A stretch of 64,000 nucleotides of DNA, taken from assembly GCA_948474755.1 (NCBI GenBank), contig CAOLHI010002533.1:1-64000 (forward strand). Reading direction: 5' to 3'. The notes beneath the pieces were generated by a model. It worked only from the letters and a program-made list of their open reading frames with translations. It did not search any database and had not been told where the DNA came from. Source of the DNA: Ctenosaura bakeri. Lineage: Eukaryota > Chordata > Lepidosauria > Squamata > Iguanidae. This document shows, in pieces, positions 1-12,219 of this stretch (its first letter is position 1; every line of letters begins with the position of its first letter). Position numbers and translations under genes: made by a program.

Positions 1-1110
1 AGGCATAAAGTATCTGTCCATAATTTACGTGCTGCCCATACATACAATAGTACTGTGCATGCCCTGATTGGGCTTTTTGATGACATCATGTGGACAAAAA
101 TCTTAAGCATTGCAAAGTTTAGAAGAAATGTGTTCATTCAGATTCTCTTTCTCTCACTCACTCTCACACACATCTTGACGAAGAGTATCCTTTTAAGAGA
201 CAAGTCAAGTGATTTGGCTTCATTCTTTGAGCTAAATGGGAAGAGACTGACTAACAACTTCCTGGTGAGTCTGAATACCATGTCATAGTCCCTGGAGTTA
301 AATTAGTTTTATTTTTTTACCTGGTTGATTCAGCAGATTCAAAGCAATATCTCTTACCCAGTGTTTATGTTCATTTGGAGAATGACCCCAATTTAGTTTA
401 ATATTCCTGTGGAAGATTCTCAAATTAGTTCTGAACTTAAGTATTCCTGTGTGTGCATACTCATTAAAAGCAATGTTCTATTTAGTACATTGATTACTTT
501 GAGTTATAAAGGAGTCATTTTATTTACATGTATTTAATTCAAAATTACTCTCTGGTGCAGTCTAGGGCCAGCCAGCATATTTAACTGGGGTTAACCCTGA
601 TAGGTATAACACAAATTTGTAAATTGTAAGTTTTTGATTATTTTAATTCATCCACTTTTCACTTAAGATGGAAAAAATGGTAGATACAAGTTTGCCTGGG
701 TTCTGTTGCTCTGTTTCATTTGAAGCCTCCAAATATGCAACCTTGTGTAAAAGAGGGATGTGATCCCACAGTACAGCACATGTTTTACATGTAATTCCTG
801 GGATCTCCAGGTAGGATCTCCAGGTGATGGAGTATTGCAAAATAATAGCACTATACCAGTGTAGTGCAGAAAGGCTCTAAGTTATTTCTACATCTCAAAC
901 TTTGGTATGTAGAACTTCTGCTGTACAGAAGCCACAGGAAAGCTTGCTCATCTTCTCTTACACATTATGCAATCTCTTGCTGCTATGTCAAAAGGAACTC
1001 CATTGAATTCCACTCTTTGGCATGGTCAATTCAGATAGAATACAGATGTAGTGTGCAACCAAGCATTTCATTGTCTTCAATACCAATACTATTATCGTAA
1101 ATGTGTCTGC
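1..1110. other. Unclassified AT-rich non-coding DNA
   Basis: No gene is seen. The stretch contains only short chance frames and a small local duplication of the phrase gatctccaggt near 794-826. I recognise no repeat family. Confidence 0.5.
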
Positions 1111-1117
1111 ATATAGA

Positions 1118-1330
1118 GAAACCTAATGTGATGTAGTGTTAGGAGATTTGGATGAGGACCTGGGAGATCCAAGGAGGTATACTCTGCCATGAAACTTATT
1201 AACTGAGCCTTTACTTTTTCTTCAGTCTCACAGCGTTGCTCAGAGAATGGGGGGAGGAGGAGGAGAACTATGTATGCTGTCTTGAGCTCATTTGATGAAA
1301 AGCAGGATATAATATTATACAGAAAGAAAG
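1118..1330 (+). mobile_element. tRNA-derived SINE copy with LINE-like tail
   Basis: A degenerate tRNA-like head (gatgtagtgttaggag, then gacctgggagatccaag) is followed by a core with the usual 'catgaaactt' phrase. A purine-rich linker (gggggaggaggaggag) and a LINE-like 3' end (aaaagcaggatataat) complete it. The order matches a common lizard SINE with an L2-like tail. The B box is mutated, so polymerase III activity is unlikely. Boundaries are approximate; the family call is from memory. Confidence 0.5.
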
Positions 1331-1846
1331 AACTGAGGCTGGCAGCTGAACATCTGTGAGCATATCCAAACTGGCAATACATATCTTTAGAGTGAAAATG
1401 ATGCCACTGATATATGTTGCACCTTCTGGAACCTGTTTTTCTACTGACACAACCACGAAGCCTAGGTAGTTCATTGGTAATAACCTAAATTGCTATTTTG
1501 GATTAGAGAAGGAAGAATACCTTCAGATAGAAGTTTCATAGCCTTTTGCTTTCAGCCATATTTCTTTCCTGCAAGGGGTGAGCCCTTCCTGCAATAACCT
1601 ATGAGAATTGGAGGAAACTGTCTAATACAGATACAGATGTGACAAAGATGAGTTAATACAGAGCATTTCCCACTCTTTCTGACAGAATCATAGTCTGTTG
1701 CTGTGCAAGAGGAAAAAAATGAGGTAATGCCATATTTCAGTTGGCCTGGGAGATCTAGGAGGAGACTCAATGATACATGCTTTTAATTCTACCTTGAAAA
1801 CCAAATATGGTTCACTGACTTCCAATAAATAACTTAGATCAGAAAA
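1331..1846. other. Unclassified non-coding DNA
   Basis: Nothing firm is seen. A phrase near 1745 (cctgggagatctaggagg) resembles the core of the neighbouring SINE but is too short to call. Confidence 0.4.
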
Positions 1847-2020
1847 AGGGCCTTTCCACACTACACTGTTATAGTGCTATTATTCCACTTTCAACATCCT
1901 ATAGAATTCTGGGGTTGTAGTTTATTGAAACCAAAGAGCTCTCTGGCTAAACTGCAAACCCCAGAATTCCACAGGATGTTGAAAGTGGAATAATAGTACT
2001 CTTAACAGTGTAGTGTTGAC
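1847..2020. mobile_element. AT-rich palindromic MITE, GGCC(C/A)TTTC-end group
   Basis: The left arm (gggcctttccacactacactg, cut here to its start, then ttatagtgctattattcc) pairs with the right arm (ggaataatagtactcttaac, agtgtagtg). The internal arms carry 'aattctggggtt' and 'aaccccagaattcc', so nearly the whole 170 bp can fold into one hairpin. It matches the copies at 3387, 35070 and 39478. The outermost right end has decayed, so no target duplication can be read. Confidence 0.75.
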
Positions 2021-2330
2021 AGATTCTGTTGGTTCTGCTTCATGCTAATGATATTATTCACTTCTTGAAGGGGAGGAATCAATGTCCAATGAGTTTCATC
2101 ATCTGCTGAAGTTATTCCAGCAGAGCAAGGATGGGTGAGTTTCATTTTGACACAATTCATTCATTCATTCATTCATTCATTCATTCATTCATTCATGGTA
2201 TTTTCAAGCAGTTTTTCTTGTAAGGATACTTGTTGACAGTAGAGGGAGAGAATCACCTTTATTTTCCACTTCATTTTATTTGCATTTTTGATTAAACCAA
2301 CTCAACCAATTCTAAAGAGATGACTAAGCT
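2021..2330. other. Unclassified DNA holding an (ATTC)n microsatellite
   Basis: Apart from the tetranucleotide array listed separately, I see no recognisable element. Confidence 0.5.
2155..2196. repeat. (ATTC)n microsatellite
   Basis: About ten uninterrupted copies of the tetranucleotide attc. Such arrays often mark the 3' ends of L2-type LINEs, but no LINE body can be recognised next to it. Confidence 0.95.
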
Positions 2331-2460
2331 TTTCCTAACCTTTTGCCCTCATGAGGTATAGGGCTACAACTTCCATCACATCCAGCCGGCATATGAAGGC
2401 CAGGTAGGGATGCTGGAAGTTGTAATCCAGTACTTGTGGACAGTGCCAGGTTGGAGATAC
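2331..2460. mobile_element. Short palindromic MITE of the 'tacaactcccatca' type
   Basis: Inverted arms 'ggctacaacttccatcaca' (2361 on) and 'ggatgctggaagttgtaatc' (2408 on) flank a short centre containing 'ccagccggcatatgaaggcc'. This is the arrangement of an abundant sauropsid palindromic MITE. Ends are degraded and no target duplication was resolved. Confidence 0.6.
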
Positions 2461-2654
2461 CACTATGCAACAAACATTTCCCATGATTGACCAATAAAGG
2501 CTTAATAGCAGACCTGCCACCAATGAAAAAGGGCAATATACACACCAAACAATTACAGCAGTTTGAGATCTCGTTAATTTCCATGGTACTATCTATAGAT
2601 TCTCTTATCTGTTGTTTTATGAAGTGCTCCACATTTTCTGCCCAAGAACCTGAG

Positions 2655-2765
2655 CCCTATAATTCAGCAGCACATCAAACTGTAAATTCCAGATTTCATA
2701 GGATGGAATTATGGTAATTGAAGTGGAATTGAATAGCTATAATTGTGTGCTGTGGATACACCCAG
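2655..2765. mobile_element. Right-half fragment of an AT-rich palindromic MITE
   Basis: The segment has the right-arm order of the AT-rich MITEs: 'aaattccagatttcatagg', an 'aagtgga' phrase, then 'gctataattgtgtgctgtgg'. The left arm is missing and divergence is high. Confidence 0.4.
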
Positions 2766-3386
2766 TCTTTCCTTACAGCCAGAATCACAAAAATTAAAGC
2801 TTCTTCTGTTGAAAGTTTCTGACCCTCTCTTTTCATAAAATATCAAATATACAAACCACCTGTGTGTCAAGTGTTTCTAGAAAAGAGTAGAATTAGGTTT
2901 TACCTAGCATCTGTGGAAACATTTCCTTTAAAAGGCTTTAAAAATTCCAGTTTAAAATGGAATGTTTGTCATTTCTCCTCTGCTGTTGTCAGAATGAGTA
3001 CGTAAAATAATAAAACATTTCTTAATAGCCACTGAATCCAATCATCATCTTGCTCGTTCTATTTCTTCCTGTCAGGAGACAAGTTCCCCTTCACTTTTGT
3101 GATTCTCTTTTGCTGTCTGAAAAACCAACTGACAGAAACTTCATAGTTTGTGTCTCTGGTAATCAAAACTCTCTCCCTATTATCACAGTATGCTGAAGTT
3201 CAGATAAAGCCAGGGTGGGAATTATTCTTGATCGCAGGCCATACTTGGGATTTTTATCCCAACAGTGTTGGGTGAGGACATGGGAAGCAGTGTTTTGTAA
3301 GACTTACACTATCTGAGAGTACACATTATTAAAGTGTGGCAACACCACTGATTCATATAAATGTAGTGATCTCTGCAAAGTCTCAA
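2766..3386. other. Unclassified non-coding DNA
   Basis: No gene or repeat is recognised. Base composition is ordinary AT-rich. Confidence 0.5.
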
Positions 3387-3587
3387 GGCCCTTTCATGCT
3401 ACTCTGTTAGAGCACTATAATTCCACTTTAACTGCCATGGAAACCTCATATGGAATTCTAGGAATTTCAGTTTAGAATTCTTAGCTAGAAAGCTCCAGTG
3501 CCTCACCAAACCCTAGGAAACCATTAAGATGTTCTCATAATAGTTAAAGTGGAATCAGAGTGCCGTAACTGTTTAGTGGGGATGGGC
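3387..3587. mobile_element. AT-rich palindromic MITE, GGCC(C/A)TTTC-end group
   Basis: The left end ggccctttcatgctactctg and right end 'cagagtgccgtaactgttta', 'gtggggatgggc' are inverted relatives. Inner arms 'attccactttaac' and 'gttaaagtggaat' pair. About 200 bp, the same length as the copies at 35070 and 39478, but more diverged. Confidence 0.7.
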
Positions 3588-4842
3588 TTTTATATACATC
3601 CTCTTCCAATTCTTTTCTCTTGCTCAGAGCTTCTTATGTCAATACAGGTCCTCCCAGTTCATTTGGTTTCTCTCCCAGTCTAGAATTTTTCCATAGATGC
3701 ACTTGCATTGTCTGTCTCTGGCACAGTTAGCTATAATAGTAACCATATTTACTTTTTCTTTACTAAACAGGAGTTGCAGAGAATAGAGCATGATCCAGAA
3801 TGAGATAACAGACCAAGTAACTCTCTTGCCTCAGTGTCAAAGATGGCATCCTTAAAATAGAAAGGTTTTTTTCCCCCTCCACAGAATAACTGTTAATAGA
3901 CTTTTAAAAGTGTTGCCCACAACATCACCCAAATAATGATATTTGCCGCAAGAAATCCAAGTCCATACTTGAAGACGCTTGAAAGCACTATAGGTTGTTT
4001 TCTAGGGATAAGGACTCCCATGCCCTCCACCTTTCAAACATTATTTTGTTATTTTCAGTTCTTAGGCTGAAAAAAATCCTGAGCACTGTTTTGCTATTTC
4101 AGATGCAAAATAGATGGGTTTCTATACCTACGCAGTCCAGAAGAGATGGGACACACTTCAAGACAATGTTTCTTGCAGCAATAAATTATCTAATGGATTT
4201 TTTAAATGCAAGTGAATGTGCAATTGATGTAGATAATTGCATTTTTCTACAGTTTTATCTAATTCGGAATGCATAATTCATTTAATGAGACTGATGCATT
4301 TTTTACACTGAATTCATGCCAGCCATTTCCTCCCTACTAAAAACAAAACAATCTCCCTCTCTATCAATGTTGAATGTTGTGTAGAAACCAGATTGCGCAT
4401 GGAGAATAAGAACACCAAAGACATAATTCAAAGTTACTGTAAATAATAACTGTTCACAGAAATGTGCTTATATGAGTAATTTAGAATACATGATTTGTGA
4501 TTTTCCATATAGATTTACTAGCAACCAGTTTTAATAGAGACATTTTAGAATGCTGGAAAAAAGAAGTCTTCTGCTTCTTATTCCAGTGTTTTTTCTAGAT
4601 TACTTTCAAACAAGAAAATAACAGTTATGGCATAAGGCTATTTGAAATGGACAATCATTTTCAAAGTTCTTTCATACCAACATTTTCCTACTAATGTCTC
4701 ACATGCTGCTGGCATCAGTTGTCCATGGCTACTCAATTGTATCTTTGAGTGCTTGGTGTACTCTATCTTCTTAGGATGATCTGAAAGGAATATGGAGCCT
4801 CCGCATCTTCTGTGGAAGTGGATTATTCAGAAGATAAAGATC
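3588..4842. other. Unclassified non-coding DNA
   Basis: Only short frames and unremarkable AT-rich sequence. The 93-codon frame at 3995-4276 has no recognisable domain and is probably chance. Confidence 0.5.
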
Positions 4843-5070
4843 AGAGAGCCAGTGTGGCACAGTGTTTGAATGTTAGACTGAGATTCTTGAAGATGCGGGA
4901 TTTAATCACCATTCATCCATGCCCACTCATTTGGTGACATTGACAAGTCACATTCTCTTAGCCTTAGAGGAATGCAGTGGCAAATCTTCTATGAATAACT
5001 CTTGCCAAGAAAACTGTATGATAGGGTCACCGTAATTCTGAGCCACTTTGAAGGCACATAACATCAATGA
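4843..5070 (+). mobile_element. MIR-like CORE-SINE, plus orientation
   Basis: The tRNA-like head 'gagagccagtgtggcacagt' begins the copy. A core follows with 'ttggtgacattgacaagtca', and then a tail 'ctttgaaggcacataacat' identical in plan to the reverse copies at 5600 and 25258. The A and B boxes are degraded. Orientation follows from head to tail order. Confidence 0.65.
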
Positions 5071-5175
5071 CAAAAGATCAAAAGGAAGGAAGGAAGGGGG
5101 AGTAAAGTGGGGTCAGAGAATCAATTTGAAGTACCACTGTGAATCTGAAGTAAGAATGGAACATTCCTTATAAAA

Positions 5176-5292
5176 ATAAAGAGAGCCATAGGCTACAATA
5201 GGTGGAGACAACCTTAATTCCAACTCCCATCAATCTTGGGCAGCACAAACAATGGTCATGAATGATGAAAGCTGTGGTCCAACATTTTAGAG
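5176..5292. mobile_element. Degraded palindromic MITE, 'aactcccatca' type
   Basis: Arms 'ttccaactcccatcaatctt' and 'aatgatgaaagctgtggtcc' are imperfect inverted repeats around 'aacaatggtcatg'. It is the same family as 2331 but older. Confidence 0.45.
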
Positions 5293-5599
5293 ATGGATTT
5301 ACCTACTCCTAGAGTACAGATTTGACTTTCATCCCTTACTGCAACATCTATCTCTTCCCTTAGTATTACCATGGAATAGTACTTCTTTCATCTTTTCTTT
5401 TTATGTTCTGTGCAGACCACTTACACATATATTTATGTAAAAACATAGGCATATTCACACACACATTCCTGTCTACAGGGCAGACAGTGCTTATTTTCTT
5501 CCCATTTAATGGACCATCTTCTGCTCCCAGTTCTTTTTCTCATTGTGGCATGGAAACTTGCAAAATGATTTTTACTGGCTAAACTGTGCTTCTCAAACT

Positions 5600-5800
5600 A
5601 ATTGTTGTGGTTATTATTCTATGCATTTAAACTGTTCATGATTTGTAGTGACCCTAAGGCAAAACTATCACCAAGTTTTCTTGGGCTGAGAGTATGTGAC
5701 ACACCCAAGGTCACTCCATAGGTTTCCACAGCCAAGCAGGGAACTAAACCCTGGTCTCCTGGGTCATAGTCCAATGCTGAAACCACACCATGCTGACTTT
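5600..5800 (-). mobile_element. MIR-like CORE-SINE, minus orientation
   Basis: Read on the minus strand, it starts with a tRNA-like head at about 5795 (agcatggtgtggtttcagca), passes the B-box-like 'accagggtttagtt', then the core 'gtgaccttgggtgtgtcac'. It ends with the tail containing 'gtgatagttttgccttaggg'. It is related to the copies at 4843, 25258 and 57001. No coding capacity is expected. Confidence 0.7.
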
Positions 5801-6568
5801 TTCTCAAACTCACGTCACAATTGATTTGACCCCTATCCCATTTATTAGAACAAACCCCCTCAAGACTACCTATCTCATGATGCTTCAAGGCTTCTGAGAA
5901 GCAGCCATAGGCAAAACTTTATAACACTGAAATTCTCTCCAGCCTCTTTCAGCAGTCTGCTCCAAGCAGGAGGATTATAGGCAGTCCCTATTGTTTCCTT
6001 CTTTGGCCATCTAGAAAGATGGTTTTAGCATCTTCTTCACATTTGCAAGATATTTTTTTTCCTCTAGATAGAATTCATTTGGTTGATCAGGTCAAACTTC
6101 TTATGTCAGCCTTTGCACCTTCTTCTGAATAGTTAGCAACGTCTTCTTGCTCAGCCTCACCACATCTCTGATAACACAAATCAGCATAGTTTGTGTCTTG
6201 GTCACATGAATTCATTGAGTCCAGTGCTTGAATAGCAAGGGCCTCAGCCTTTAGCTACTGTCTACGTATGCTTGAGATGGGGACTCTCTGTCTGAATCTG
6301 TCCTCTGTCTCTATAGCTGTGTGCCTGATTGGTTGCTAGCTCTGCATTGCTTTTTCTTCTTGTTTCTACATGCATCTGAACTCACTGCTTCAGTTATAGA
6401 TGAGAAGAGAGAGCATGACTTTCTACTGCTGCCTTAGCTATTGTTTTTAGTCAGATGATTCATATTCAAAGCACTCTTTGAGTTTCATGATGAACAAACA
6501 ATTTCATCATGGCACATTTTGATTTTTAAAATGAGCAGAAATGATCTTGATGAAGCAACAGAGTAATA

Positions 6569-6599
<31 letters not shown>

Positions 6600-7283
6600 G
6601 TGGGTAATTCAGTCTAGCTGCATTGTTTGGCTACATGCTTTCCTTTCTCTAGCTTTGTTTGGATCTACTTTTCAATGGAATAAAGGCAGCGGATGGGTGA
6701 AGGATAATTGCTAGAAGAAGCTAATGCTAGTCATACCAAACAGCTTCTTTTGTATTTTGTGCAAAAACTGGGTACAGGCTGAGAAATTTTGTGGCTCAGC
6801 AGCAACCCATCTCTTCTTCATGTTCTTTCAATACTATTTTTGTGTTGAAAAAAAGCAATCTGGCTGTATAAATGGCAAAGTCTATTAGAGCTAAATAGAC
6901 TCTTGGACCCTTATTAACAAATATTTCCTTCCCTCACTGGTGTAAGATGAGCCATGTGCTGTCCTGCAATTTGGGACTATGAATCACTATCTTATTTACA
7001 GCAACCCTGCTATTTGGGGAGGGGGAGGGAGTGTAACCAGATTGATTGACATGTTAATAGATTGCACTGCCTTTTGTCCACTAAGGGATGATTCATCCTT
7101 AAATGTTCCTGCTTTTCTAAACAGATTGCAAATAAATGCAGAATACAAGAAGAACTACTAAAAGAAACTTTCTTGTGGCATTAATCTTTTGAAAATCTAG
7201 AAGTTGGTACTAGGTTCTTGGTTTTGACAAGGAATGGAGAAAGACAACCTGCATTTTTTTTACAATAAATACGATATCCATTC
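5801..7283. other. Unclassified non-coding DNA with a (TG)n tract
   Basis: No gene or known element is seen. It contains the 6569-6595 dinucleotide tract and a G-run near 7016-7029. Confidence 0.5.
6569..6595. repeat. (TG)n microsatellite
   Basis: An uninterrupted alternating tg tract of about 27 bp. Confidence 0.95.
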
Positions 7284-7520
7284 AAAACATCCAACTGTCC
7301 CTGTTCAGTAGGGGCAGTCCCAGTGAATTCTGCATCACCTCACCTTTCAACCACTATTACAATGTCCTAGTTTCTTTCTCTCCCTCCCATTTCCCTCCTT
7401 TGTCCTTGGCTTACTTCAAGGAGAAGAGTGGGGTAAGTCTTTTGTTTCCCAGTAGGGTCAAGCAAAGCAAAGTGCTGCAGTCTCTCCTAGGTTGTATCAG
7501 AGTTGTATGGACCGGGTAGG
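7284..7520 (+). repeat. Dispersed repeat of unknown class, copy 1
   Basis: Shares an ordered set of phrases with the copies at 19085 and 28880: 'ggggcagtcccagtgaatt', 'aatgtcctagtttctttctc', 'tcctttgtccttggcttac', 'ttcaag', then 'agtgctgcagtctc'. I do not recognise the family and no protein is encoded. The sequence at about 8880-8990 carries phrases seen at the 3' end of the other copies, so this copy may continue there. Confidence 0.5.
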
Positions 7521-8094
7521 GGGGCGGTTACCCTGGATTTGCTTCAAAAATACAAAGGTTGGGGAAATTAGCAGAGCACTGCTTAGTGAAATGGAGGGCA
7601 GGGTAATGCAGTGAGATCTTTTACCCTATGTTTATCGGGTCAGACTGCATGAGAGAGAAAGAAGTCAAGTGTCCATTTAAAAATATTTTATTTATTAGAA
7701 TTGGCAGAATTTCCACACAGACACACAGACACAAAGCAGTCAGTCACACAAGCACCCAAGGACTACTGCGTTTGAAAGAATTAAGAGTGGGAAAAGTAGA
7801 GGGAAAGAAAGCACTCTGTTATGCTGAACCTGGTCCTAAAGACTGTAGCTCAGGAAGGAAAGAAAACAAACAAAAAGCACTCAGCAGACAAAGAATGCTG
7901 AGGGGAGCTCTCAGCTAGCAGAATGCCAGACACTAGTCAAAGGTAAGAAATTCTCCTAAGAAAGCCCCAGAAGGGGACTCAATTATAGGGCAAAACATGC
8001 CTGGGGGGGCAGACCCATTCCAGAAAAGGACAAATGGACAAATCAGGCAGATGGACCTTGTTTTGCATTTCAAGCTTCATCCTGGAGACACCTG
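7521..8094. other. Unclassified non-coding DNA
   Basis: A 96-codon frame at 7628-7918 has no recognisable motif and is low-complexity (K/E/R-rich). Nothing else is seen. Confidence 0.45.
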
Positions 8095-8514
8095 GACCCT
8101 TTTCGCACCTTACCTTTTTGCGGTGCAGGGTGCTGGGCTCGCGCGAGCAGCCTCCGGAGAGAGGCTTTCACGTCCAGGGTCCTTCGGCTCCACACGAGCT
8201 TCCTGCTCGCATGAGAGCCCTGCCTCTTCCTTTTGCAGTGTAGCTTGGGACCTTCCCAGCCTGCACTGGACAGGAAGCGTGATCAGCCCAGCTCCCAAGG
8301 CTCTGCATGCCAGGTAAGTGTGCGTGGAGCCCCGGAGGAATGCGGGACTGTGCAGCATTTTTGGCTTCAAGCCGAAAATGAAAAAAATGCATGCACGGTT
8401 TGCATCAGGCCCTAGAGTGTCGCATAAATGTGAGTGCATCAAGTGGACCGCTCCTCACATGTGTGCGATGCTCAAGGGGCCCTTTCGCATCAGAAATGCC
8501 ATGCGAAAAGGGCC
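8095..8514 (+). mobile_element. GC-rich non-autonomous DNA transposon, subfamily A
   Basis: The left end gacccttttcgcaccttacc and right end 'atgcgaaaagggcc' are inverted. Flanks are ctg and cta, an imperfect 3-bp duplication. Inside are the subfamily-A marks: 'aggtaagtg' at 8312-8320 and the palindromic phrase 'ggcttcaagccgaaaat'. The right terminus is itself a hairpin (8477-8514), because an extra inverted copy of the end (gggccctttcgcat) sits just inside it. No transposase is encoded; mobilisation would be in trans. Confidence 0.8.
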
Positions 8515-9030
8515 CTAGTCTCTCAAGGTGTCAAAGTTGTGGCAGGCCCACTTGATGTGTGTGTACATGCCTTCGAAGATTTTCCTCTGGATACGTGACT
8601 GGAGGCATGTTGGCCTGACCTCGCTAAAAATGCTTCAGTTTATAGACCCAGATGTCTACGTTCCAATCCAGTGAACCTCTGGCTTAATAACTTTTTGGTA
8701 TCAAATTTTATGCTTCCCTGGGCTGGGTCTGCTAGCAGGGGTTACAGGTTGATGAGGGAAGTCTGTCCCAGGCAGCAGTTTTTGGGAGGCACCCTGTGTG
8801 ATGCAGCCATGCCCCCTGACACGACATGGCCATGCCCCTGCCCCCACACCCCCTTGCCCCATCCTCCCTACTCGATCTCCAACCTACACAGCTGGGTTGT
8901 ATTCTTCTTCGTTAATAACTATTGCCACCTTAACTGCACTCTGATGTTGCTTGGTCACCTGGTGTCCCTGTTTGCATCTGTGAACGTTAGGAGGCTACCT
9001 ACAATTTTTAGACAAACAATATAATGCCAA
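8515..9030. other. Mixed non-coding DNA with a C-rich patch
   Basis: A C-rich patch at about 8810-8870 (repeated 'catgccc' phrases) resembles the array at 26246. Phrases at 8880-8990 resemble the 3' part of the unknown repeat at 19085. No coding feature. Confidence 0.4.
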
Positions 9031-12000
9031 TCTGCAGATCCAATTTGGATAGCAGTTAATAATTTTCAAAAATGAAGCTTTAAAGCAGCTCCTCACTTTT
9101 CTTGCCCCTCTTATTATTAACCTAAAAAAAAAAAAACACCTCAGATTATTCCCAAGTTGTTTTAGACATAATAAAGTCACCAGTCCCTAGTAGTGTTAAT
9201 GTTCTGACAAAGAATTGGATTTCCTGTTCTGTCTTGAAAAAGGTCAGTGTTTGGGAGTTATGTGTCACAGGCTAATCCATAGAAAGTTTATTGAGATTGA
9301 AAGTTTCCAGCTCAAGCCTCAAGTCAGTTGGAAGGCCTTTGAGTTAGCCACTGTTTCTCAGCCTTAGTCCTCTATTTGTAGGAAACAAGAACACTATACT
9401 ATGTAATAAACTGGTAAAGACTGAAGGAATAACATCTTATATTCTCATATTTATACCAGAAACAAGGTTTTCCACCCTTCCCAATTGTGCTCCCTGAATA
9501 TCTGCTCAATCACATATGGGCAATCACATGAGGCTGGTATTGGGAGACTCCTGGAAATATATCAAGAAGTTTTCAGGACACTGGAGATGGAGGGATAATT
9601 TCCAGACATTAGCTCCCCTCCGTTATGTAAATGAAGAAACAATTTTGGATTGAAACTAGTGTACACTGAACACACAGAAATGGGGCTACATAAATTATCC
9701 AACCACAATCCAATCATTGTATCCTGCATGTTTGAGGGAATAATCCCACTGCTTGAAAAGAGTCCCCACCTACCATCTGTGTATGTGTACTGGCAACTTG
9801 AAGAACTATATTAGGAGAAAAAGGAGTTCTGTCAGCATGGCCAATATTCTCATCCTGCCGCTCACGCCACTTGTCATATAGTCTGGAACAGCTCCCATTC
9901 TACACAATGGCTCCTGTGCAGCCTGCATACAAAAGTGAAGTGGTGTTGATGATGGTCTGAATTGGACTCCAATCTAGTATGCATTATATAGGATGAAAAT
10001 AAGTGTCTCTCTGAATCTGTTGAAAGCCAAGAAAGAAGGATATTGTTGTATTATGTTTGATAAGTCAAAGTCAACTTGACAGCAGTTAACAACAAAACGC
10101 TTTCATAATTCATTTGTAATCCAGTAGTATAAATTTGGTTAACACTGTAAGTGACTGTTGAAATTTTTCTGTGATTAGCAAGTAATAGTCCAAACACTGC
10201 TTTGACCCTGTAAGTGCAGCCATATTCAACACAGAATAATAACCTATTCTGATAAAAATCCTTCCAACAGGCAATATCAGCCAAGGATGGCTGCCACTTG
10301 GGGCTAAATAGATACGAGTGTAAGACATTTAGCAACAAGTACAATGACATTGTGCATAAATCAAGACTGGAGCATGGAAAAGGTATTTTTAGGGACCACA
10401 TGTCACAGGAATCTGCAATCAGCTTAGTCACTGGCTATGACTGCTGGAGGATTCTGGGAGCTGACATTCAAAAAAGTAATTTTTCCAAGCACTGTTCAGT
10501 GCTAACAAGCTGGAGGATAGAATGGCATTCCTAAACAAGCTACAAAAGCAGAGACAAAAATCTATTCTATGAAGGGCAACTGAAATATAATACTGCAATT
10601 ATCATATTTGTATGCCTTTGCAAAATTCTACTTTTCAGCAAACACTCCTGAATCAGTGCAGAAGTAACTAACTAAAATAACATTACAACAAAAATAAAAA
10701 TAAAAGCACAATTCATATCAAAATAAGCAGTTAAACTCAAGCAGATAACCAACAACATAACATTCAGACAAACATATGTGTTCCAATAAAGATCTACAGT
10801 GCCATCTAGAGGGTGTGGGATTCAGGTAGCCTGCTGGGAACAATCTGAGATATTTGAGTTAATCCCATTTGCCTTCCCAGTGTAATCTTTCTTTTCTTCA
10901 CAGTGGGCAACTGGGCTGAACTAGCTCACTGTTCTGATACGAGACTTCACTGGTCTTCAATAATCATCAGTATGTGGAATACAGAGAGATCATGTAACAA
11001 CATATTCTGGGACCTCAGGAACTAGTGCAACAGGAACAGAAGGCTTGAAGCCCTTTTGGGAACAGGGATTATGTCTTTTTTTTTTTTTTTTTTAACTCTC
11101 ATCAGCTGGATCTTGTACTCAAGAACAGGTATATTCCTCCAATTGTTTGGATTCCTCATGGCAGATCCAAAGGCCCAATTCACAGTGTCATCTGGACATA
11201 TGCAAGTTCCAAACTCCTTTTTATTAAAAAGTTCTGTTACAAATCCTGCCACACACTGGAAGAAGGCTTGTCATTAAACAGCAGAGCAAACTGCATTGCT
11301 TGTGATGTATAAAGGCAAATGAAGCCCAACTATCACATCTTGTGGCCAGATGTTAGACGCCCTATTCTCCACCCTGTGCCTTCTAGGGAAGGAACAAAAT
11401 AAGGTTTATTGGAGCACACTACTGCCACCCACTTGGCTACTACTGTGCCACCCACTGTTTTTCTCTGATTTCAGCACTCAGCATTTTTTCTGTTTGTCAA
11501 AGTTCCCAATCTTTTACCTCTTAGCATGGAAAGAATGAGAGAATTAGGGCCCTGAAGATCTTCAGTATGTCCAATGTTGTCTATTGCTACAGACCACCAG
11601 TAGAACAAAATATCTTTTGAAGCATTCTGCAGATACAGTAGGAGACCTCTGACAGAGTTAATACTTCATTCCATATAAATATCGTTGTATAGATGGACCT
11701 CTCTTTTCAGCAGCACAGTAGCACTCATCTTACTTCTAATGATTCCTCAGCTGATCTTTGGCTGGTTTTAGGACTGTTCACTCAGAGAGAGAGAATGAGA
11801 GAGAGAGAGAGATTGGTTATCTCAGGTAGCTGATTGTATTTTGTTTAATTCTCCCATATTTACTTATCTCAATGTGATCTAATAAATAACTACTTGTCAA
11901 TTAACTTTGCTGACAAAATGTTTACAGTCAGCTTTGTTAATGTATTTATGGAGGAAAACAGACCGTGGAAAAGTTCCTGTTCATTGCTCAGGTTCTAGGG

Positions 12001-12216
12001 ATTTTTGAAAAACAAACAGATGCTGTTTTCCTTTTCATGGAATATCCATACCATTTCTAAGAAAAAAAAACAGGACTATTTTATTCCTACCTAATAGATT
12101 ATTTTTATTTCGGGACAGACTGAAGAAAAAAGCTCAATTTTTCCAAGCAGTCTGGTTAGCTAGTTTTAAATCTTTTTTTATAATCTGGATGGGAGAAAAA
12201 GTCCATGGTGTTTATG
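9031..12216. other. Long AT-rich stretch without recognisable features
   Basis: I see no gene, RNA gene or classifiable transposon here. It contains a poly-T run near 11077-11093 and a (GA)n tract at 11782-11812. The longest frames (up to 126 codons on the minus strand at 10051-10431) show no family motif or coding bias that I can detect. Confidence 0.5.
11782..11812. repeat. (GA)n microsatellite
   Basis: Interrupted alternating ga tract of about 30 bp. Confidence 0.85.
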
Positions 12217-12219
12217 CTA

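Noticed and set aside
10051..10431. 126-codon minus-strand frame
   Set aside because: No family signature and unremarkable AT-rich context; not supportable as a gene.
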